Below, piece by piece: positions 46,196 to 59,615 of a stretch of 64,000 bases of DNA (its first letter is position 1; every line of letters begins with the position of its first letter). Made by a program: the position numbers and the translations under genes. The stretch covers positions 179,153,262-179,217,261 of the forward strand of contig OY998175.1 of the NCBI GenBank assembly GCA_963921935.1, written 5' to 3'. This stretch comes from Galeruca laticollis. Lineage: Eukaryota > Arthropoda > Insecta > Coleoptera > Chrysomelidae. Below the pieces are notes generated by a model. It was not told where the DNA came from. It saw only the letters and a list, made by a program, of their open reading frames with translations, and searched no databases.

Positions 46196-48829
46196 TACAA
46201 ATATACATGAATGGCTTTGTTGTGTTTCATTTGATTTTACCTTGTTGTTTGCAAACTTTTGAAATGTAGTGTTTATTTCTTAAGCACAACGTTGGGGTGG
46301 TGAAAGAGATGTTGCTGAAGTTGCTCGTTAAAACATTAAAAGTTTTTGTCTACACCTGTGATTAACGCAATATAACATGAGCTACAATGTTTTAGTTCCG
46401 AATTTGTACCTGTACGTAATGATTCATCTTCCCTATCTTCAATACTACGTTTTACACCTATGTTGTCTAACTTTTATTGGTGTAATAGATAATGACAAAC
46501 CATCCCATTTCACAGATTGATTTATGATAAACTTCATTGTTAATTTATTATATAATATAACCCTGTTTGTTTATGGATATAATAATGTCTGATAAAATAT
46601 TACAGTATGTCCATTAGACTAAGGAAATATGAGATTATAACTTAATACACATATGGGTGTATAGTATAATTCAATGAGTATTTTAAATTAATGTGCTCAT
46701 ATTCTTCATATTAACATAATAATGAATATGGAGTATATGTTACAATTTTATGAAGCATGATAGTTAATACATATGTGGATTATAAATGTTGGTAAACTGA
46801 AACTTGTACTGAGCTTTATATACTTACTATTTTATTCACAATCAGTAAATTTCACAATACATCAAAATCATTCTATTCTTAAAAGATTGAGATTCATTTC
46901 ACTGTTTACTTCATTACTTAAGCAGCTTTATTTTCAATTTATATTTTGGTGTCACTGTCAAAATATAATTGAGATGTCATTGTTATATATATTGAATTAT
47001 TCTTATCAGTAACACTACACATTAATTTGCAAAAAATTAGTAATTGTTAGATTTAATAATTATGTGCAACAAAAATACCTCAGACAATAGTATACTATAG
47101 TTAGTCGAGGATTTAATTATTTAATATGTGCCACAGAACAAGCAAGGTAAAAGAACTCAACATATAACTATTACAGTGAAAGGGGAATTTTCCCCAAGAA
47201 TTCTAATAACATGACCCGTTTGACCTAAAACTTAAGCAGTAAGCAGAAACTAGCAAAAGAAACAAAAGTTTATAGAGTATTCTGGTGTGTTTTTGCCTTG
47301 TAGGTGGAAATCACCCATGTTAGGGGGTTAAATATATAATATCAAAAATAACTTTGGAAATCGATAGAGGGGTAAATTCTAAGCAAAAAGTTCCTTGTGA
47401 ACATTTTTCAATAAGTCAATATTTTCTTAGTTAATCGCTAATAAAAATCCATTTTTTTCATTGAATTTTCTTTTAAAAGACAGGTTTTTCAACAGTTTTC
47501 CTCGAGTAAGTTGGAAAATTGACATTCTACTTAAAAAATATTAGAGAGAAAATGAAGATTATAAAAAAAGGTAAGTATTAAGATTTTTCATTTATATATC
47601 GATGGTTTGGTTCCAAATGTGGCTAACTGCAAATATCCAATTTTGGAGCTGTCTATACAGTTCTCGATACAGTCCTCATGAAAATAAGGGTCTCTGCTAG
47701 TTCCAAAAGTAATCATATCAATGAATTAAAATTTGGAGCCAGAATGAGTATTTCACAAAGTGTATCTACTATTAAAATATTTTTATTAGTTCCCTATATG
47801 GTCAAAATCACATAGCTTGTTTTGGAACTGTAAAATAGTTATTTGTAAAACAAGTGTCACAATGACTCGTTGTGCAAATCAAGAGTACTACAGAAAGTCA
47901 TTGTGGCACAAGTTTTACACAATATTTTTTATAATTTGCATTTATTTAATTATTTAAATAAAATATAATTTCATATAATCCCAGTTTTTAAACTAGGAGG
48001 AGTGGTTTAAATTTAAGTCGGCAATTCTGTTGATTCCTAATTGGTCAGATCACAGATGGTTTTATTCAGCACTTCTGACTTTTGACATATAACGGAATAA
48101 TTGTGTAAATTGTAAACAAACTTTCATTTAAGCAAAAAGAGGATGATTATTTGTTTAAAAAAGAGCTTCATCGTATATGCTTTAGCCATCTATTTATGTT
48201 ATATCATGAACAGAATTATTTCTGTAATACATCTTCACATAGATATCTGGTAATTTATCCCAAAAATCGAACGTTTTGTATACCTATATATTGACCCTAT
48301 ACAATGTAAAAATAAACAATTGACAAATCATTGATAAATAAACGTTAGCGTACTTTATTCATTAATATGTTTAATATATAAATTATTCTAATTTATCTTT
48401 AATATAATAATTTGCTAGCTAGAACAACGCTAGACCATTTTATTTATAATTTGTGTCAAGGTTAAAGTCAAATGTCAAATAAAAATATAACTAAATACAA
48501 TAACCAACTGTACACTAAAAATTACTATAACAGTATTCAAAGAGCTTCATTGTGACACTGTAAACAATGTTATAATGAAGTCTCTTTTATACGCGAATTG
48601 TAAAAATATACTTTTGCTACTTCCATATGTGTCCAAAATCTAATAGCCTTTTCTGGAACTAAATAATTTAAGTGAAATTCTCGTGCGTAACCCAATTAGC
48701 TACTTATACGTACAAGTCAGCTGATTAAGATACTTGTTTAGTTTGATTTTAATAGCAGTAATAGTTTGACTAGCGAACTAGCATTGTGTGTGTATCAGTT
48801 CTGTTATTAAAAAGTAAAAATACAACATT
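46196..48829. other. 2.6 kb without recognisable genes
   Basis: Strongly AT-rich. One imperfect hairpin (about 47850-47920) has AAAACAAGTGTCACAATGAC facing AGTCATTGTGGCACAAGTTT. A diverged direct pair (about 47790-47836 and 48622-48668) shares ATATG-GTC-AAAATC and GGAACT words. These may be the 5' part of the unknown element whose coding part begins near 48830. No protein was recognised. Confidence 0.4.
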
Positions 48830-50010
48830 TTTCTTACAAAATGAACTCCAGAAGCAAAAACATATTAAGTCTGGTGTCCTGGTGCTCCAATGAAATATCT
48901 TTAGAAAGGGCAGGTTTTCCTGTGGCCAAACACAATTAATGTTAGGTGCCTAGCTCCTCATTCTCCCAAATTGTGTGCACATAACAAACCCAATCTGATA
49001 TTATATAAAAATGTACTAGATAGTTTTATGTTTTGATTATAAATTCTGGAAATCCTTATATCAACACAAAAGGAAATGACATTCCAGGCAGGATCTTAGG
49101 TGAACCATGCAATAATTCTTGTAGGTAAGGATAAGGTTAAAGGTTCTGTTAACTTAGACCCTAGATTTTTTATTTTCATTTTAGGATTAGATGCAGAACT
49201 TGAATTAGTCACAAGAAAGGATTAACATTTTTACATCTTTCTGGCATCTTTCAAATATTGACAGGCAACGATATTTCCTCTATAATTTGGCAGATGTTGT
49301 CAATTCTAAAAGAAAAAATACTGCAAAGCAAAATAACTCAAACATATCAAAATCCATAAAATTTTACCTAAGCATCAAAAACTCTAGAATCAATGTATGC
49401 AAAACAATGCTGCTTAACACCATTGGTGTTAAAAAGGGTTTTCAATGATGCCATAAAAAGTGTGTTATAAATAGTAACACTACAGAAAAATATTTAAGAG
49501 GTGTTTTGGCAACTCAAAAATATTAGAAGAAGCAGTAGACACTGGAATGTGCAGGAAAAAACCCTGAATTGCTTGAAGGAGTCGTACAATCGCCATATTT
49601 TTAGGAAACATTGTAACTTAAAATTCCATAAGCTTAGAAAGGGTCAATGTCCCACATGCACTTCGTATGAAGCTGCTATCGCAGTAACCAAAGCTAGTAT
49701 GCTAGAAAAATATGACCGTCACATAAAAAAAGGACAGAGACAGATAGGGAAAAAGTTTGGACAAGAATACATCCAAATAAAATCCTGGAAACATACATTC
49801 TGCTAACTTTGATTTGTAGCAAGTATTGTATGTGCCAACAGATTTCACAAAAACGACATTGGCTTATTGGACTGGAAAATCCTGGCAATGTGGTAAATTG
49901 GCACCACATTAAGTGGATAAGACCTCTATTAAGCTGGACCCCCCACCATCACAACTCAAGTTCGCAACCAGTCAGAAATTTAAGTGCTAATTTAATACCA
50001 TAGTCCAAAT
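48830..50010 (+). pseudogene. Decayed copy of an uncharacterised repetitive insect ORF
   Basis: The sequence starts MNSRSKNILSLVSWC at 48841. In changing frames it gives IPGRILGEPCNN, SFWHLSNIDRQRYFLYNLAD and NSRINVCKTMLLNTIGVKKG. It then has an open 101-codon stretch (49501-49806) with SYNRHIFRKHCNLKFHKLR and GQCPTCTSYEAAI. I recall this order (GEPC-x-C, 'VCK-x-x-L-x-T-x-GI', 'Y-x-x-IF-x-x-x-FNL-x-F-x-x-P-x-x-D-x-C-x-x-C') from many arthropod multicopy predicted proteins. It is presumably transposon-borne, but I cannot name the superfamily. It is inactivated by stops throughout. Confidence 0.45.
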
Positions 50011-50490
50011 TTTAGTGCTCAAACCGTTTAGCAGGAAATCGCGTGAAAAATGGGTGGGGGCCAGCTTGCCATTAAGCTGGACACCCCCATACCAGAAAAA
50101 ATGGTGATCTAGTATAAACGACAAGTTCACTATAATTTAGTGCTAATTAAGTGCTCTAAGATAACGTTAAAAAATTGACCAAATATAACATTCTTTAAAT
50201 AATTTATCTGGGGAACGTGGGCGCCGCGCTCTAAAATTCGTTAGACGATCGTCAAAGAATTTGGTGCACGCAAGATTATGGTACTAAAATATTCCTTCTG
50301 CATCGTATTTTAGAAAAAATACAATGACAGAATTTAGTGCTACCTGCATCACGTGAAATTAAATAGTTTATACGGGAAAGAGAGAGCGCCGCGCTCTAAT
50401 ATTCGTTAGACGAACGTCAAAGAATTTGATGCTCGCAAGATTATGGTACTAAAATATTCCTTGGGCATCGTACTTTTTGCGTAGGATTTG
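49925..50490. repeat. Complex tandem repeats of about 165 bp
   Basis: GCGCCGCGCTCTAA and the ATTCGTTAGACGA and CAAGATTATGGTACTAAAAT blocks behind it occur at about 50221-50310 and again at about 50387-50477. Upstream, TTAAGCTGGAC with CCCCC and a TTAGTGCT block occurs at about 49928 and about 50082. The TTTAGTGCTAATTAAGTGCT words recall the units of foldback element 1. No inverted partner arm is present. Confidence 0.65.
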
Positions 50491-50524
50491 ACCCAAATAG
50501 ACAGCATTACATTCTGGACATTTA

Positions 50525-50528
<4 letters not shown>

Positions 50529-50564
<36 letters not shown>
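50529..50564. repeat. (TA)n microsatellite
   Basis: About 18 TA units at the downstream edge of the Penelope-like fragment. Confidence 0.95.
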
Positions 50565-50566
<2 letters not shown>

Positions 50567-50699
50567 AGATTTCTTTATTGGGAATATTGTTGTTTTTACA
50601 TTTAACAATATTGTACTCACATTGCTTTCTGATTTGAAAGAAATTGTTGTATTTTTGCTAAAATTATTTATATTTGATATATATTATTAGAAATATTAT

Positions 50700-51275
50700 C
50701 AGCATAAGTAATGGTTTTGTAATTTTTTATTTCCTTAGTTTGTTTGGGAAATATTAGTTGTAATGCCACTTTTCCTCGTTTTTATTAAGTAATTTATTTA
50801 TTATATGTAATGGATAACCGTTGGATGTTTCTATTTGTTTAATTGTATTAATTTCTCTATCAAAATTATATTTGTTGATAAGAACTGAAAACGCTCTATG
50901 TATCTTTTAATTATATGCTGCTAATTTATGTGACATGTGATCATTGGAATTATATGGAATAGGGAATAGTCACATCAGTGTGTGCTAGTTTTCTGTTAAC
51001 TGAATAATCAAGTACATTATTAACTCATTGAATTTTTAAATCAAGAAAATTTAATTAGTTATTTTCTTCAACTTCTAATGTAAATTTAATTTTTGGGTGT
51101 AAATTATTTATATGGTTGCAAAATACATCTAATTGTCGTTCACTGCCTATAAAACAAGTTAATATGTCATCTTCATATCTATACCAAAATAAGAAATTTT
51201 TTGAAATGTTACCTACCTACTAAAATTTTTCTTTCTAAACCGTCCATAAAAATGTGTGCCAAAATATATCGTGTT
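50700..51275 (-). pseudogene. Penelope-like element reverse-transcriptase relic
   Basis: On the minus strand, HIFMDGLERKILVGR, a stop, then FWYRYEDDILTCFIGSE (catalytic Asp-Asp, near 51180). CNHINNLHPKIKFTLEVEE and LNFLDLKI follow, then FSVLINKYNFDREINTI. This succession is diagnostic for Penelope-like reverse transcriptases. Several in-frame stops are present and the 5' part is missing. The GIY-YIG endonuclease is not identifiable. Confidence 0.75.
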
Positions 51276-51399
51276 GACCGATCACGATGGAATTCTGTCA
51301 GTTGAATCGGGGCGCTGAGGTGATGCTACAGTAAAATTTTCAGCCCCCTAGCTGTACTCGAAGCTGAGACACAGGTACCCTCGTTTTAGGTAGTGTGTC

Positions 51400-51401
<2 letters not shown>
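51276..51401. other. Short spacer
   Basis: No feature recognised before the TA tract. Confidence 0.3.

Positions 51402-51469
<68 letters not shown>
51402..51469. repeat. (TA)n microsatellite
   Basis: About 34 TA units between the two Penelope-type fragments. Confidence 0.95.
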
Positions 51470-51470
<1 letters not shown>

Positions 51471-51836
51471 CAACAAAGATATTCATGGGTAATTCACGCA
51501 AAATGAAGGGTTACTGAAACAGTCATCTATAGCTCTCCCTCCGTGTCTCTGTTGGTTGTTGTCCTGAAAACTCGGGATCTTCCATTTGAAGGCACAAATG
51601 TGTGTTTGGTTATCTTGTTGAAATCCGTTGTTTGTGTTTTCTCATGTTTCAATTAACATCCTTGCTCCCAAGTTGTACACCTTTTCTTGGTTATGCCGTA
51701 CCGATGAAGGCTAATGAGCCAGAAACATGCATGTCTGCGGTTACCACTCTTTTCAGTAGCCCCTTCTTCTATTTGCGTGCAATACCCACTAATCTGTTCT
51801 TTGTTATTGTTCATATGTCACGCACTATTCGTACAT

Positions 51837-51839
<3 letters not shown>
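51470..51839 (+). mobile_element. Penelope-type terminal region flanked by TA tracts
   Basis: It begins AACAACAAAGATATTCATGG and ends with CATATGTCACGCACTATTCG, both shared with the 35.2-kb palindrome. It is bordered on both sides by TA microsatellites. It contains a hammerhead-like motif. Its orientation is opposite to the reverse-transcriptase relic at 50.7-51.3 kb, so it is probably a separate fragment. Confidence 0.55.
51696..51740 (+). ncRNA. Hammerhead-ribozyme-like motif (type I, Penelope class)
   Basis: Stem I is CCGTA (51696-51700) pairing with TGCGG (51736-51740). The first core strand is CCGATGA, which is CUGAUGA with one change. Stem II is GGCT-AATG-AGCC, with an A-A mismatch at its base, and the second core strand is GAAA. 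Stem III is CATG-CATG, and cleavage would follow the C of TC at 51735. Stem III has no loop in the monomer, so folding would need a dimer, as described for hammerheads in Penelope-like elements. The core change and the mismatch suggest reduced or lost activity. Confidence 0.6.

Positions 51840-51877
<38 letters not shown>
51840..51877. repeat. (TA)n microsatellite
   Basis: About 19 TA units. The mariner terminal repeat starts right after it. Confidence 0.95.
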
Positions 51878-53808
<1,931 letters not shown>

Positions 53809-54340
53809 ATGTTTACCTCGTCAAGAGGTTTTTGGACTGATGTGAACTTTACAAATAAAAGGAACCAACACATTCCCATTACCCTAAATAATACCCAAAT
53901 ACATTATTACAACAGGGCAAAATATCTGGGTATTACTTTGGATGCCAAACTACGCCTGGAGGGCTCACATCAAGAAGAAAAAAGAAGAACTAGTTATAGA
54001 ATTTAGAAAAATGTGTTGGCTACTCGGAGCTCTTATATAAGCAAATAGTTAGGAAAATGTGGACATATGGTTTACAACTCTGGATTTGTGCCAAAAAGAT
54101 TAATTTAATTATAATACAGGGATTCCAGACTAAAGTGCTGAGGAATATAGTCAACACTCCTTGGTATTTCCAAAACAGTGACCTTCACAGAGACTTGGTC
54201 ATAGAAACTGTTAGTGAAACCATCAAGAAATTTGCAGACAGCCATGAGCAGCAACTCCTACACTACTCTAACATCGAGGCTAACCAGCTCCAAGAAAATG
54301 TGGGTTTGAACAGAAGACGAATGTGTCCTATAAGTTTAAG
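53809..54340 (+). pseudogene. Jockey LINE ORF2, 3' end
   Basis: The frame reads RNQHIPITLNN and YNRAKYLGITLDAKL. After frameshifts it continues as RKMWTYGLQLWICAKK, RFQTKVLRNIVNTPWY-like (here QGFQTKVLRNIVNTPWYF) and NSDLHRDLVIETVSETIKKF. These are the last blocks of Jockey-clade polymerase before the 3' UTR. The catalytic core is missing. It could come from the same family as the gag relic at 0.7-1.3 kb. Confidence 0.8.
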
Positions 54341-54702
54341 CGGTTCAGAATGATTATTTTTGGTAAAACGATTTTTTTAAATGAAATAAAACAAAAAATA
54401 TGCAATGGATAAAAAGTTAGATTTTTTGTCTCAGAATATTTTTTGTAGGATAAAAATGATCAGAAGTTTGCAGTTAAGAGAGACAGCCACTTTTCTGAAG
54501 CCTTTTAATCTGAAAAATGACAATTTACAGAAAATTGAATTTTACAGAAATTGTACCTGTCGAAATTTGCTGCAAAATGGTTTTTGAATCAATTTAGTAG
54601 GTTTGAAATTAAGGAAGTTATCATTGTAAAGGCAAGCCGATCAGACATGGTGGTGAACACTGAAAAATAAACGGTTTTAAGGATTAAAACGAACTTTTCC
54701 GC
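54341..54702. other. No gene seen
   Basis: AT-rich; possibly 3' untranslated sequence of the Jockey element (AAATGAAATAAAACAAAAAA near 54378). Confidence 0.3.
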
Positions 54703-56415
54703 ATCTGTGAGACACCTTGAACAATATTCAATCATATACTCTCTGGAGGCTGTATCGTGCTAACAAACTGAAAGTTCTCCAAAAATGACAAGAATTTTGT
54801 ACTTCAAGTACCATAGCACCCGTTGTACTGGCTTTAGTGAGCTAAATATCAATAGGGTTCATCTTTGAGACGCTCTAAATAATATCCAATCATAAAATTG
54901 GTCACTTGTATATATTCCGGAGGCTGTATCGTGCTAACAAACTGATACTTCTCCAAAAATATCGTACTTAAAGTACTGTAGCACCTGTTGTATTGGCTCT
55001 GGTAAACTGAAAATCAATAGGGTTCATCAGTGAGATGCCCTGAATAATATTCAATCATAAAATTGGTGACTTGTTGAATTTCGGAGGCTGTATCGTGCTA
55101 ACAAACTGAAATTTCTTAAAAAATGACAAAATGTCGTACTTCAAGTACCATAGCACCCGTTGTACTGGCTCTGGTGAACTGAAAATCAATAGGGATCATC
55201 TGTGACATGTCCTTAACAATATTCAATCATAAAATTGCTGACTTATTATTGCACTCCGGAGGCTGTATTGTGCTAACAAGACATGTAAGGAAAAGTGGCC
55301 GACGACGACATACACACAGGATTTTTTTTCTAAAAACCGTTTTTTCGTGTTGTTGTTGATGGAAAACGTAAAAATAACTCAATTTTTTTTTCTAAATTTC
55401 AACTTTTTTTGGGGTAAACCAATACTTTTCTCGCATATAGAAAGGTTGGGCGGAAAAGTAATTTAGCATATTTTGTTGTTGTTAGGGGCGGTTTTTAAGG
55501 GTTAAAACAATGCGGTAATTTATACTGTAAAAAGTTAATAATAATTGATTTTCAGTTATTGTGTATGTATTATCAAATCACTTCAATTAGTCAATTTTTT
55601 TTTGTAAATATCATTATGGGTGGTTTTACTTTTCCGCCCAACCTATCTAATATGCGAGAAAAGTATTGGTTTACCCCAAAAAAAGTTGGAATTTTGAAAA
55701 TATTTTTGAGTTATTTTTACGATTTCCATCAACAACAACACGAAAAAAATGGTTTTTAGAAAAAAAATCTTGTGTGTATATCGTCGTCGTTGTCGGCCAC
55801 TTTTCGTTACATGTCTTGTTAGCACGATACAGCCTCCGGAGTGCAACAAGTCACCAATTTTATAATTGAATATTGTGAAGGACATGTCACAGATGAATCC
55901 TATTGATTTTCAGCTCACCAGAGCCAGTAGAACGGGTGCTATGGTACTTGAAGTACGAAATATTTGTCATTTTTTGAGAAATTTCAGTTTGTTAGCACGA
56001 TACAGCCTCCGGAGTTCAACAAGGAATCAATTTTATGATTGAATATTATTCAAAACATCTTACAGATGAACCCTATTGATTTTCAGCTCACCAAAGCCAG
56101 TACAACAGGTGCTATAGTACTTTATGTACGACATTTTTGTAATTTTTGGAGAAATTTCAGTTTGTTAACACGATACAGCCTCCGGAGTGTATACAAGTGA
56201 TCAATTTTATGATTGGATATTATTCAGAGCGTCTCAAAGATGAACCCTATCAATGTTCAGCTCACTAAAGCCCGTAAAACGGATGCTATGGTACTTGAAG
56301 TACCAAATTTTTGTCATTTTTGGAGACTTTTCAGTTTGTTAGCACGATACTGCCTCCAGAGTGTATACAAGTGATCAATTTTATGATTGAATATTGCTCA
56401 AGGTGTCTCACAGAT
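54703..56415. mobile_element. Foldback-type element 2 with four repeat units per arm
   Basis: The outer ends are ATCTGTGAGACACCTTGA (54703) and its inverse (to 56415). Each arm has four direct units of about 163-176 bp, marked by GGAGGCTGTATCGTGCTAAC at 54745, 54919, 55082 and 55258. The mirrored copies lie at about 55831, 56005, 56175 and 56350. Every unit includes GTACTTCAAGTACCATAGCA, itself partly palindromic. The inner part (55300-55466 against 55614-55810) is also inverted, around a loop of about 150 bp. No ORF of known type and no certain target duplication were found. The architecture matches element 1, but the sequence is different. Confidence 0.8.
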
Positions 56416-56989
56416 ATAGCCCAAGAGCGTATCCACGGAGGGGGCTTTGGGGTCTCAAGCCCCCCCCCCTTTACGAAGACTTATGTCATAAAAAGTCAAA
56501 CATCGCTATAAATACTAATAATAAATACAGTAATTATATATTATGTTTACCAAAAGCTTTATTTGAGAATATAAATAATAAAATAAATATCATTTTATTA
56601 AAATAATCATTTAATTTTATTTATTTTACGTCCACAAAACCAGCCGCGCCGAGTGCGTCTGAATTTAGGTAGTCGGCAAAATGCTCAAACGCGGCGCTTC
56701 CCGATTGAAGATAAAGACAATCGCAGGCTGCGTCTTTGGTTTGCAGAACATTGAAATAAAAAACGTGTTTTTATGCATTTTTTCTCTGTGAAATGGCTTT
56801 AAATAATAAATCTATATTTCTGGAAGATAAGAAGAAATTTATTTTATTATTCAATTATTCAGATTGTGTTTGACGTTCATAGCGAATACAAGTTATTTTT
56901 TGTCTCATTTGGACCTGCGTAAAGCGATCACAAACGACATTAACATCTTTTTTTACAAAAAATCCAAAAAATAATACGGTTGTGGAGGT

Positions 56990-59585
56990 GGGACCTTGTG
57001 GTAGTATTGTTATAGAAGAAAACATCGTTATAGTAGCATCAACAAGTAGTGGCAGTACTGGCAGTGGCTCGCAAGAATTTGAGGCAAGTAGTAGTAGTCA
57101 ACCTAGCCGTTTTCCTAAGGAGCCCTCACAGCAAAGCGTAAGTATATAATTATAATATGCCTTTTCATATTTCGTAATAAATGATAAAAAAGAAAAAGGG
57201 ATAAAAATAAACAATATTTTTTTGTATGTTCAAAGAATTACAGGATGTGACGTACAGTTAGATCTAAAAAAAATATTTTAACATTTTGTATTTTAGTTTT
57301 ACTTTACGTTATTTTCAAATATGTGAAAACTGTTGAGTGTTGATTTGGGTTAGAAGCTTCTTAGAGCAAAAAAAGGAATTTATATTGATTTTGGTTTATT
57401 TAAGCATTTTATAGAATGGTAATGGTATTTTGTCTTTGCGTTTGAGTTTAAAATCTTAATTACATAGGCATAAAGGGATTTTATTGAATTCGTACTATTC
57501 GTTCTATTTTTTTTTTCTGTCATATTTGTAAAATTCAAATTTGGTATATAATTCTAACTTAATTCAAATAAAATTATAAATAATATACTTTTTTGAATTT
57601 AATACCTATGACCTGCTTTATTTGTTAAATAATGTATAGGTCAACCAAAAGTCAAAGAAGTTTGCTTTTAAATATTGTAACGTCAATACAATACGTCAAA
57701 AATATCGTATAAAAATAAAAAACTTTACAATACAACTATGAAATTAAATTTGTTCATTTTTTTTAAGAATGGCTGCCAGCTATGTGATATTGGGAATGCA
57801 GTCGGACAATCTTTAAGTGTCCATGAAAGGGAAACAGCAAATGCGTAAATTCAGTGTTCATTGGCTACAACAGTATAACTGGCTTGCGTATAGCGAAAGT
57901 AAAACTGGAGGATTTTGTAAATTTTGTGTGCTATTTGCACCAGATGGCGGAGGAATGGGTAGCCAAATAAAAATAAAATAGTTATATAATAGGCTCATTT
58001 AGTCATATTTCCAAAGTTACTCTTTTTATACGATTATTGTAGTTTACCTTTTATTTTAAGCTTTAAAAAAAGAATTAGCCCAATTGGACGAAAATTACCA
58101 AAAATTTTAGAGCTAGAATAATCTAAGGCTATTTTAAAATGTGACGCCATACAATCTTTTTTACATACAAATTGCGATCTTGGACACCTGCGCTACCTGC
58201 TTCGAAAAACATTGTCCTTACCTTTTTCTGACATTTGTCACAAAAAGTGTTAATATTTTTCCGTCAGGCTGACAGACGCAAAGCAAAGGTAATGCGTTGT
58301 GGCAACGAATTACCTGGTGAAAAAAGATGGTCTGACGTCATAGTTTTAACTAATTTTATAAACTTTAATAATTTTTTTAGGTGGTCGTTACCTTTTTCTG
58401 ACATTTGTCACAAAAAGTGTTAATATTTTTCCGTCAGGCTGACAGACACAAAGCAAAGGTAATGCGTTGTGGCAACGAATTACCTGGTGAAAAAAGATGG
58501 TCTGACGTCATAGTTTAACTAATTTTATAAACTTTAATAATTTTTTTAGGTGGTTAAAAATCATTAAAAAAATTTGATATTTTGCATACTTACTAAATTT
58601 ATTATGTTATTTCAGAATTTACAATAAAAAAAATTGGTAAATGAGCCTATTGTTTTAATGAAATAAGGTTTTAAAAAACTAACTGAAACTAACTAAACTA
58701 TATCGTAACCTAAGATTATTTTTCAGATTCTTAAAATGCTTGTAAGGGAACCGCTAAGTTTAAAAAAGCCCGGGAAATGCTCACGCAGCATGAAAACACC
58801 AACTACCCTAAATTTTCAGTTAAAAAGGCAAATTATTTTTAAAACATACAAATGTCTGAAAAGTCTGTCAGTATTTCTGTGCAATTAGATAAACAAAAAG
58901 CAGAAATAATTGAAGCTAATCGACAGCGGTTAGTGCCGATTATTAAAACAATTCTATTTTGTGCCCATAACAAATTACCACTTAGAGCGCATAGAGATGA
59001 AAGTAATAGGCATTTTTAGGAACTTATTAACTTTTCGTATAGATTCTGGAGATTTAAACCTTAAAAATCATATACTAACAGCACCAAAGAACTGTACAAT
59101 GATTAGTAAAACAATCCAAAATGAAATAATATTTTGCAATGGGAAGGTTATAACTACTGAAATCGTTAATGCTATAAAACAATCAAAATTTTTTACAATA
59201 ATTTGTGACGAAACAACCGATATAAGTACCAAAGAACAAATGACATTCTGTGTGAGGTATTTGGATAGTACGTATGATATAAAGGAAGTTTTTTTGGGTT
59301 TCATTGCGCTGCACTCTACAACTGGCCAATGCATCAAAGAGGCCATAAAAAATCAAATTAAGCACCTGGACTTTCTATTGATAATCTTCGTGGACAAGGA
59401 TATGATGGAGGCAACAATATGGCTGGAAGGTTCAATAAAGTCCAAGCCTTAACTTAGCTATTTACAAAAGTTGTGAAGTTTCTGAAATTAGGAACATGAT
59501 GGGTATTTTGAGTAGGGTATGTTATTTTTTTAGTTGCTCTGCAAAAAGAGTTTTAGTTTTTCAACAAGCCATTTGTTCGAAAACT
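56990..59585 (+). pseudogene. hAT transposase with TTF-type zinc finger, broken
   Basis: Exon 1 (about 56990-57139) is Ser-rich, ending at a GTAAGTATA donor. Exon 2 starts after TTTTTTTAAG (57769) and includes HWLQQYNWLAYSE and GGFCKFCVLFAP, a TTF-type zinc finger. Downstream pieces are KKAREMLTQHENTNYP (58770) and CAHNKLPLRAHRDESNRHF (58962). An open 163-codon frame (58961-59452) has FFTIICDETTDISTKEQ, where the hAT catalytic Asp lies. Then come RGQGYDGGNNMAGRF and IYKSCEVSEIRNMMGIL with RVCYFFSCSAKR (to 59565). The C-terminal dimerisation domain is absent. Stops and frameshifts, plus the missing end, make it inactive. Confidence 0.75.
58218..58556. repeat. Recent 170-bp tandem duplication inside the hAT
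   Basis: 58218-58387 and 58388-58556 are the same apart from about two positions (GACGCAAAG against GACACAAAG; one T fewer in TAGTTTTAAC). The unit ends TTTTTTTAGGTGG. It may include an intron acceptor. Confidence 0.9.
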
Positions 59586-59615
59586 AGTTCGAACTAGAGA
59601 ATTCAACTAAACGTT

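Larger units (their letters stand above)
56416..59590 (+). mobile_element. hAT transposon of ZMYM1-like type, 3' truncated
   Basis: The left part near 56425 reads AGCGTATCCACGGAGGGGGC with CAAGCCCCCCCC, resembling hAT ends of the 'GGCGTATCCA' kind. The coding region follows at 57 to 59.58 kb. It breaks off where the BEL LTR starts at 59616; its remaining part must lie beyond the retrotransposon, outside the window, or be lost. Confidence 0.6.
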
